A DNA stretch of 64,000 nt, from contig NZ_JAMGBB010000001.1 of assembly GCF_023516505.1 (NCBI RefSeq), positions 2,341,001 through 2,405,000 on the forward strand. Direction: 5' to 3'. Positions 58,362-64,000 of the stretch are shown in pieces. The notes beneath the pieces were generated by a model. It was not told the origin of the DNA, did not search any database, and saw only the letters and a list, made by a program, of their open reading frames with translations. A program made the position numbers and the translations under genes. This DNA is from Sphingomonas brevis. Its GTDB lineage: Bacteria; Pseudomonadota; Alphaproteobacteria; Sphingomonadales; Sphingomonadaceae. How positions within the stretch are numbered: the first letter of the stretch is position 1; each line of letters starts with the position of its first letter.

Positions 58362-61058
58362 GTGGCCGCTCCTTTGCCTCTTCCCGCTCTCCATGCAACC
58401 CATGCCGGCATCTGGGTCGCCGCCGGGCGTGAGGTCCGTGAGGCGTCACGCGGCGAGGCGATTGCCCGTCTGGCCGAAACTCCGCACATCATCTTGAACG
58501 CTCCGCTGGTCGGCCAGCGCCTCGGCTATGCCGACGTGTCCGGGCTCGATTTGCTGGAGCTTTTCGCGTTCGTCCATCCGGCGCGCTTCGCGGTGCCGAC
58601 AGTATCGGGCCTGGCCAGGGCCTGCGGTGTCGAGCCACCGCCTGGCGACCGGGAAGCCGCGGCGACTCTGGTCGCGATCGCCCAGGCGCTGCTTGACCGC
58701 CTGGGCGACGACTGGCCGGAGCGGGAAGGGGCCTGGACCGCCAATGCCTCGTTGACCCGGCTCGGCTGGAGCTGGGCGCCCCTTGTCGGACGAACCCTCG
58801 CCATGCCCGAGCGCGGCGAGCGAATGCTCTTTTCCCGCCTGCCGCAGTGGGAAGAGGCAGGCGAGCGGCCGCAGCCCAGAGCGGTGTCGATCCCGCCGGC
58901 CGATGCCGAAGCCAGGCTTTCCGAGCTGACCGGCAAGGGGTCGGAGCCGCGCGAGGGCCAGCGGGCAATGGCGGCGGGGTCAGCCGCAATTTTCGCTCCG
59001 CGCCGCGCCGAGAATGAGCCCAATATGCTGTTGGCCGAGGCGGGTACGGGCATCGGCAAGACGCTCGCCTATCTGGCTCCGGCCTCGCTCTGGGCCGACC
59101 GGGCGCAGGGCACGGTCTGGGTCTCGACCTTCACAAAGGCGCTTCAGCGGCAGCTCGATGCCGAGGGGAAGAAGCTGTTTCCCAATGTCGCCGAGCGAAA
59201 TCGCCGAATCGTGATCCGCAAGGGCCGCGAAAATTATCTCTGCCTGCTCAATCTGGAGGACGCGATGCAGGGCGCGTTTGCCGGTCGGGCGGCGGTGCTG
59301 GCCCAGCTGGTCGGACGCTGGGCAGCCTATTCGAAGGATGGCGACATGGTCGGCGGCGACCTTCCGGGCTGGCTGCCGAGCCTGTTCCGCCGCGCCGGAG
59401 CGGCCGCGCTGACCGATCGCCGCGGCGAATGCGTCTATGCCGGTTGTCCGCATTATCGGAAATGCTTCATCGAACGGGCCGAGCGCGCCGGACGCGAGGC
59501 CGACCTGGTCATCGCCAATCACGCGCTGGTGATGGTCAATGCCGCCAGAGGGCGTCCCGACGCGCCCAGCCGGATCATCTTCGACGAGGGCCATCATTTG
59601 TTCGATGCGGCGGACTCGACTTTCTCGGCGGCTCTGACGGGGCAGGAAGCGATTGAGATGCGGCGCTGGATCGTCGGACCTGAGGGCAAGTCGCGCGGCC
59701 GCCGCAGGGGCCTCGCCGCGCGGCTGCTCGACGTCTGCTCCTACGACGAGGCGGGTGCGCAGGCTCTTGATAATGCGGTGGAAGCAGCACGCACCCTACC
59801 GTCGGAAGGATGGCTCGTCCGGCTAGCTGAGGGCGAACCATTCGGCCCGCTCGAGGGCTTGCTGTCCGAGGTCCGCGGTACGGTCTATGCCCGGGCCAAG
59901 GCGCAGGAGGCCGGCTACGGACTCGAAACCGAACTGGCCGAGCCTGACGGCAATCTGGTCACCGCGGCGGCGGCGGCGATGGAATCTCTCGAGGCTCTGG
60001 CAAAGCCGCTGGCCGCGCTCGGCCGCCGCCTCGAAGCCGTGCTCGAAGACGCGCCAGACTGGCTCGACGGCCCGGCCCGCGCCCGGGTCGAAGGTGCGAT
60101 CGGTGGCCTGGCTTGGCGCCGCGAAACGCTCGCCGCCTGGATCGCCCTGCTCGGCCGCGTCGGTGGCGTCGCCGATCCGGATTTCGTCGACTGGCTGGCG
60201 ATCGATCGGGTCGAGGGGCGCGAATATGACGTAGGATTCCACCGCCACTGGCTCGACCCCACCAGGCCGTTTGCCAGGACCGTGCTGGAGCCGGCGCACG
60301 GCGTTCTGGTCACCTCGGCGACGTTGCGAGGCAGCGATGGCTGGCCAAGTGCCGAGGAGCGGACCGGCGCTCTGCATCTGGGTAATCCGGTTGGTCATTT
60401 CGAAGCGGCCAGTCCGTTCGACTATGCCGCCCAGGCCGAGGTGCTGATCGTCACCGACATCGGGCGCAACGACATTGCCGCGCTGGCCGGCGCCTATGCC
60501 CGGCTGATCGAGTCGGCGGAAGGTGGAACGCTCGGGCTGTTCACCGCCATCCAGCGGCTGCGCGGGGTCCATGCCCGGATCGCCGACCGGCTGGCGCGGG
60601 CGGGGCTGCCGCTTCTCGCCCAGCATGTCGACCCGATCGATACCGGCACCCTGGTAGATATCTTCCGCGACGATCCCCATGCATCGTTGCTCGGCACCGA
60701 CGCGCTGCGTGACGGGGTCGATGTTCCGGGCGAATCCCTCCGCCTGGTCGTGATGGAGCGCGTGCCCTGGCCGCGCCCCACCGTGCTTCATGCGGCGCGA
60801 AAGCTGGCCAGCGGTGGCAGTGCCTTTGACGATCGGGTGGTGCGCGCGCGCCTGGCCCAGGCGTTCGGCCGGCTGATCCGGCGGCAGGGCGACCGGGGCC
60901 TGTTCGTCATCCTGTCGAGTGCGCTTCCCTCCCGGCTTCTGGACGCCTTCCCGCCGGAAGTCACAGTGTCGCGCGTTCCGCTCGACAGGGCGCTCGATCG
61001 CGTTCGCGCGAAGCTATTTGGCGTTAGTCGCGTTGAGCCCGCGGAGACTGTCCAATGA
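58362..61058 (+). CDS. ATP-dependent DNA helicase, DinG/XPD-like
   Basis: About 898 aa. Superfamily 2 iron-sulfur helicase: Walker A AEAGTGIGKT (about residues 225-234), cluster cysteines in YLCLLNLED and CVYAGCPHYRKC, a DEGHH box (about 408), and C-terminal helicase domain with SLLGTDALRDGVDVPG and LAQAFGRLIRRQGDRG. Start is GTG 58362 (no ATG available; TTG 58374 possible). The N-terminal ~200 residues are less conserved. Role: unwinding DNA structures in repair. Its stop overlaps the sixA start. Confidence 0.88.
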   Translation: MAAPLPLPALHATHAGIWVAAGREVREASRGEAIARLAETPHIILNAPLVGQRLGYADVSGLDLLELFAFVHPARFAVPTVSGLARACGVEPPPGDREAAATLVAIAQALLDRLGDDWPEREGAWTANASLTRLGWSWAPLVGRTLAMPERGERMLFSRLPQWEEAGERPQPRAVSIPPADAEARLSELTGKGSEPREGQRAMAAGSAAIFAPRRAENEPNMLLAEAGTGIGKTLAYLAPASLWADRAQGTVWVSTFTKALQRQLDAEGKKLFPNVAERNRRIVIRKGRENYLCLLNLEDAMQGAFAGRAAVLAQLVGRWAAYSKDGDMVGGDLPGWLPSLFRRAGAAALTDRRGECVYAGCPHYRKCFIERAERAGREADLVIANHALVMVNAARGRPDAPSRIIFDEGHHLFDAADSTFSAALTGQEAIEMRRWIVGPEGKSRGRRRGLAARLLDVCSYDEAGAQALDNAVEAARTLPSEGWLVRLAEGEPFGPLEGLLSEVRGTVYARAKAQEAGYGLETELAEPDGNLVTAAAAAMESLEALAKPLAALGRRLEAVLEDAPDWLDGPARARVEGAIGGLAWRRETLAAWIALLGRVGGVADPDFVDWLAIDRVEGREYDVGFHRHWLDPTRPFARTVLEPAHGVLVTSATLRGSDGWPSAEERTGALHLGNPVGHFEAASPFDYAAQAEVLIVTDIGRNDIAALAGAYARLIESAEGGTLGLFTAIQRLRGVHARIADRLARAGLPLLAQHVDPIDTGTLVDIFRDDPHASLLGTDALRDGVDVPGESLRLVVMERVPWPRPTVLHAARKLASGGSAFDDRVVRARLAQAFGRLIRRQGDRGLFVILSSALPSRLLDAFPPEVTVSRVPLDRALDRVRAKLFGVSRVEPAETVQ

Positions 61059-61525
61059 AGAGCCTGACACTGTTCCGCCATGCCAAGACCGAGCGCGATT
61101 CAACCAGCGGCCGCGATTTCGACCGGCGATTGAACGAGCGCGGCGAACGCGATGCGCCCCGCATCGGCGAAGAAATCCGCAACCTTGGCTTGAGCTATGA
61201 TTTGGTCCTGTCCAGCCCCGCCGCGCGAGCCGCCGAGACCGCGCAGCTCGCGGGCCTGTCACCGCGATACGACCAGCGAATCTATGACGCTTCCACCGGC
61301 GAATTGCTGTCGATCGTGCAGGAGATAGACAATGAGGTCGGCAAGGTCATGATGGTAGGCCACAATCCCGGCTTCGAGCGCCTGGCCTCCAAGCTGCTGG
61401 GCCATGCGGTCGAAATGCCGACCGGCTCACTGGTCGAAATCGAGTTGCCGATCGACAATTGGGATGAAGCGGGTGGGAGCGTCGGGCGATTGGCCCGCTT
61501 CCTCAGGCCAAAAGAGCTCGACTAG
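61055..61525 (+). CDS. sixA: SixA-type histidine phosphatase
   Basis: 156 aa, histidine phosphatase superfamily branch 1: RHAKTERDS in place of RHG, then SSPAARAAETAQLAG and MMVGHNPGFERLAS carrying the second His. SixA removes phosphate from phosphohistidine proteins such as the nitrogen PTS; here that specificity is only inferred. ATG overlaps the helicase stop (ATGA). Ends convergently on the merR gene. Confidence 0.88.
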   Translation: MKSLTLFRHAKTERDSTSGRDFDRRLNERGERDAPRIGEEIRNLGLSYDLVLSSPAARAAETAQLAGLSPRYDQRIYDASTGELLSIVQEIDNEVGKVMMVGHNPGFERLASKLLGHAVEMPTGSLVEIELPIDNWDEAGGSVGRLARFLRPKELD

Positions 61526-61926
61526 GCGTCGAGGGCCGCTGCAAGGCGGTGGCGGAGCGCCATCAGGCGTTCGACATCGATCCGACCTTGCTCTTCGGGT
61601 ATCGGGGTATCGACCCCATATTCGGGCCGTGGGACGACATTCGCCGGCTGGAGGACCAGCGGTTCGTCGGTTGTCCCGCTCTTCGCCCGGAGCAGTTTCT
61701 GCACTCCCTTGACGGTATAGCCTTCGTCATTGAGCAGGCGATGGATGCGCCTTGCCAAGGCAACGTCGTCCGGGCGGTAATAGCGCCTGTTGCCGGCACG
61801 CTGCAGCGGCTTCAGCTGCGGAAATTTGGTTTCCCAGTAGCGCAGGATATGTTGCGCGACGCCAAGCTCGGCGGAAAGCTCGCCGATCGTCCTAAAGGCG
61901 TCCGGAGCCTTTTCGCCGGTCGCCAT
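61522..61926 (-). CDS. MerR-family regulator next to ihfA
   Basis: 134 aa: MerR winged helix (TIGELSAELGVAQHILRYWE; RRYYRPDDVALARRIHRLLN) with a short C-terminal tail without Cys, so not a metal sensor of the classic type. It follows ihfA by eight bases, an arrangement kept in many alpha- and gammaproteobacteria. Target unknown. The upstream in-frame extension lies inside ihfA and is rejected. Confidence 0.9.
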   Translation of the reverse strand: MATGEKAPDAFRTIGELSAELGVAQHILRYWETKFPQLKPLQRAGNRRYYRPDDVALARRIHRLLNDEGYTVKGVQKLLRAKSGTTDEPLVLQPANVVPRPEYGVDTPIPEEQGRIDVERLMALRHRLAAALDA

Positions 61927-61934
61927 CCTGGCGG

Positions 61935-62258
61935 CTACTTGGCGATCCGGTCGCGCATGATCTGGCTGGCGCGGAAGGTCATTACCCTGCGCGGCGCAAT
62001 CGGCACTTCGATACCGGTCTTGGGATTGCGGCCGATCCGCTGACCCTTGTCGCGCAGGATGAACGTGCCGAAGCCGGAAATCTTCACATTCTGGCCGACG
62101 CTTAGCGAATGGCACATGTGGTGCAGGACGCGCTCGACAATGCCGGCGCTCTCGGCGCGCGACACGCCCAGCCGATTGTGCACAATGTCGGAAAGGTCCG
62201 CACGCGTCAGCGTGCCCGAATGCAATCCGTCGGAACGGGCAATACCCGCGTCTGCCAT
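61935..62258 (-). CDS. ihfA: integration host factor subunit alpha
   Basis: 107 aa HU/IHF fold: [20 protein letters not shown], then [20 protein letters not shown] with the DNA-intercalating Pro. It bends DNA as a heterodimer with IhfB. The N-terminus is slightly longer than usual, but GGAG lies at a normal distance before the ATG. Between fabH and merR on one transcript. Confidence 0.93.
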   Translation of the reverse strand: MADAGIARSDGLHSGTLTRADLSDIVHNRLGVSRAESAGIVERVLHHMCHSLSVGQNVKISGFGTFILRDKGQRIGRNPKTGIEVPIAPRRVMTFRASQIMRDRIAK

Positions 62259-62362
62259 GATGATCTCCGCCCCCTCAAGAAAAGCGCTGGTACCGATAAT
62301 TCGTTACGCTATCGCAAAGCCTTGCGCCCCGCAATTCAACTTTGTCAGATTTTCCTTGGCTT

Positions 62363-63322
62363 TCAATAGCGGAGAGCGGCCGCGCCCCAGGTAAAGCCAC
62401 CACCCATCGCTTCAAGCACCAACAGGTCGCCGCGCTTGATCCTTCCGTCTCGCACGGCAACGTCGAGCGCCAGCGGCACCGAGGCCGCGGACGTGTTGGC
62501 ATGACGATCGACGGTGACGATGACCTTTTCGGGCGCCAGACCCAGTTTCCGGGCGGTCGCATCAAGGATCCGGGCATTGGCCTGGTGCGGGACGACCCAG
62601 TCGATATCGGACGGTCCGAGGCCGGCGTCGGCAAGCACCTCGCCAAGCACGTCCGCCAGATTGACGACCGCGTGACGGAAAACCTCCCGTCCCTTCATTC
62701 TTAGCTTCCCGACGGTGCCGGTGGTCGATGGGCCGCCGTCCACGAACAAGAGGCCGTTGTGCCGGCCATCGGCATGCAGTCTGGTCGAAAGAATACCTGC
62801 CTCGGTCTCCTCTGCCTCAAGCACGATCGCGCCCGCGCCGTCACCGAACAGCACGCAGGTGGTGCGATCTTCCCAGTCCAATATGCGGCTGAACGTTTCC
62901 GAGCCAATCACCAACGCCCGCTTGGCGTTGCCGCCGCGGAGCATCGAATCGGCGACAGTGAGTGCATAGAGGAAGCCGGTGCAGACAGCGTGCACGTCAA
63001 ACGCGATGCAATCGTCGATCCCGAGCAGCGCCTGGACCTTCGTGGCCGATGACGGAAAGGTCTGATCCGGAGTGGCGGTGGCCAGCACGATCAGGCCGAT
63101 GTCGCCAGGCTCCAGGCCAGCGGCTTCAAGCGCCTTGCGACAAGCCTCGACCGCCAGCGTCGCTGTCGTCTCGCCGTCGGCGGCGATGTAGCGGCTGCGA
63201 ATCCCGGTCCTCTCGACGATCCATTCGTCCGATGTGTCGACCTCTTTTGCCAATTCGGCATTGTCGACGCGCCGTTGAGGCAGGGCCGATCCGGTACCCT
63301 TAACGACGGCACGCAAAGTCAT
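62363..63322 (-). CDS. fabH: beta-ketoacyl-ACP synthase III
   Basis: 319 aa thiolase-fold enzyme that starts fatty-acid synthesis by joining acetyl-CoA and malonyl-ACP. The triad is Cys114 ([10 protein letters not shown]), His246 ([10 protein letters not shown]) and Asn276 (HANTSAAS). The ATG overlaps the plsX stop. Acetyl-CoA links it, at distance, to the pta/pfl genes of this window. Confidence 0.97.
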   Translation of the reverse strand: MTLRAVVKGTGSALPQRRVDNAELAKEVDTSDEWIVERTGIRSRYIAADGETTATLAVEACRKALEAAGLEPGDIGLIVLATATPDQTFPSSATKVQALLGIDDCIAFDVHAVCTGFLYALTVADSMLRGGNAKRALVIGSETFSRILDWEDRTTCVLFGDGAGAIVLEAEETEAGILSTRLHADGRHNGLLFVDGGPSTTGTVGKLRMKGREVFRHAVVNLADVLGEVLADAGLGPSDIDWVVPHQANARILDATARKLGLAPEKVIVTVDRHANTSAASVPLALDVAVRDGRIKRGDLLVLEAMGGGFTWGAAALRY

Positions 63323-64000
63323 TCGGCAACCTCACCATTGAACGCATGGGCCCGGAAATTGTCGAGGTCTTCGCCGATTTTCCGGGTGATGTCGTTGCGA
63401 ACCATGGAGGCCGCAACCCCGATTGCATTTGCCACGCCCTTGGCGTTTGCCCCGCCATGGCTCTTCACCACTAGCCCATTCAACCCCAAAAACACCGCGC
63501 CATTGTGATTGTTGGGATCAAGGTGGACCTTGAGCAGGTTAAGCGCGGGCCGCGACAGTGCGAAGCCGGCCTTGGACCGGAGAGACGAAGTAAAGGCGCG
63601 CCGCAGCAGATCGGTCACGAATCGCGCCGTTCCTTCGGCAGTCTTGAGCGCGATGTTGCCTGAAAATCCGTCTGTCACGATCACATCCAGGTCGCCGCGG
63701 CTAAGCCGGTCGCCTTCCGTGAATCCTTCAAACTTGAGCGGCAGATAGTCGGCATCGCGCAGCAGCGCGGCGGCTTCCTTGAGCTCGTCGGTGCCCTTCA
63801 ATTCCTCGGTGCCGATATTGAGCAGCTTGACCCTCGGCTTGGCGATCCCCAGCACGGTTCGCGCATAGGCCGAGCCCATAACCGCGAACTGAACCAGATT
63901 CTGGGCGTCGCACTCGGTATTGGCGCCGAGGTCGAGCATCACACAGTCGGTCGTGCCGAGCGTGGGCAACAGCGCGGCGAGCGCCGGGCGGTCGATTCCC
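63319..64000 (-). CDS. plsX: phosphate acyltransferase PlsX (partial, 5' end beyond window)
   Basis: The C-terminal ~227 residues of PlsX, which makes acyl-phosphate from acyl-ACP for phospholipid synthesis. Visible: [39 protein letters not shown] and [19 protein letters not shown]. The frame continues upstream past 63969 ([16 protein letters not shown]) to the window edge, so the start is outside. Overlaps fabH by four bases. Confidence 0.95.
   Translation of the reverse strand, partial: GIDRPALAALLPTLGTTDCVMLDLGANTECDAQNLVQFAVMGSAYARTVLGIAKPRVKLLNIGTEELKGTDELKEAAALLRDADYLPLKFEGFTEGDRLSRGDLDVIVTDGFSGNIALKTAEGTARFVTDLLRRAFTSSLRSKAGFALSRPALNLLKVHLDPNNHNGAVFLGLNGLVVKSHGGANAKGVANAIGVAASMVRNDITRKIGEDLDNFRAHAFNGEVAE

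Noticed and set aside
1-64000. tRNA, rRNA, insertion sequences, prophage genes
   Set aside because: No cloverleaf-like tRNA, rRNA segment, transposase or phage protein was recognised in the gaps or frames; a tRNAscan-SE and ISfinder search would settle it.

Overview
The window looks like chromosomal DNA of a GC-rich alphaproteobacterium, most likely a sphingomonad (Sphingomonadaceae). The grounds are the plsX-fabH-ihfA-merR block, a class I lysyl-tRNA synthetase, a DUF5801/VCBS giant adhesin with its own type I secretion genes, a DcaP-type porin, and the overall codon use. This is inference from gene content; no 16S rRNA gene is present. I saw no rRNA, tRNA, CRISPR array, insertion sequence or prophage.

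Layout. (1) 1-2.2 kb: a possible cut-off gene end, a 49-aa Arg/Asp-rich small protein, a rhodanese, a PAP2 phosphatase and an unknown protein. (2) 2.2-15 kb: an anaerobic energy cluster. It holds acetate kinase and a short phosphate acetyltransferase, polyphosphate kinase 2, a SulP transporter, an L-serine dehydratase with an apparent Tat leader, an MFS transporter, pyruvate formate-lyase with its activase, and a porin. Together these could turn serine or pyruvate into formate, acetate and ATP. (3) 15-18 kb: a TerB-like protein and a fused FAD monooxygenase/old-yellow-enzyme protein of the anthraniloyl-CoA/salicylyl-CoA hydroxylase type. (4) 18-34.7 kb: a Lap-type surface adhesion locus with a 3030-aa adhesin, TolC/LapE, LapB-like ABC transporter, an embedded SleB cell-wall hydrolase, LapC-like HlyD protein and a convergent LapG-type protease. 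The adhesin has a PAAG tetrapeptide where a LapG cut would be expected; no LapD is in view.

(5) 34.7-41.7 kb: housekeeping and small genes: hydrolase, orphan [2Fe-2S] subunit, RcnB-like protein, DUF885 protein, Lrp regulator, cold-shock protein, two small proteins and a dicarboxylate/amino-acid symporter. (6) 41.8-44 kb: an arsenic operon with two dyad operators, a 34-aa vicinal-Cys leader peptide, arsR, arsI, arsC and aqpS, linked by overlaps or short gaps. (7) 44.1-50.4 kb: an unknown protein, then two minus-strand operons. One is DUF302, a 57-aa protein, a membrane sensor-like protein and RidA, joined by three 4-bp-type overlaps. The other is 3-hydroxybutyrate dehydrogenase, patatin, FMN reductase and an exported RidA-like protein. 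(8) 50.5-56.7 kb: cupin, MFS and carboxymuconolactone-decarboxylase-like genes, a LysR regulator, and a bufferin-type RiPP operon (DUF2282 precursor, DUF692, DUF2063, DoxX, YHS). A near-identical 19-bp element lies upstream of both the cupin gene and the bufferin operon, pointing to one regulon. (9) 56.6-64 kb: an oxidoreductase remnant, lysK, a DinG-like helicase, SixA, and the conserved plsX-fabH-ihfA-merR block, with plsX cut by the window end.

Six genes or gene remnants described here are short or use unusual starts (242-391, 40210-40416, 41901-42005, 46604-46777, 56636-56703, and the possible 2-211). They rest on ribosome-binding sites, overlaps and family resemblance read by eye.
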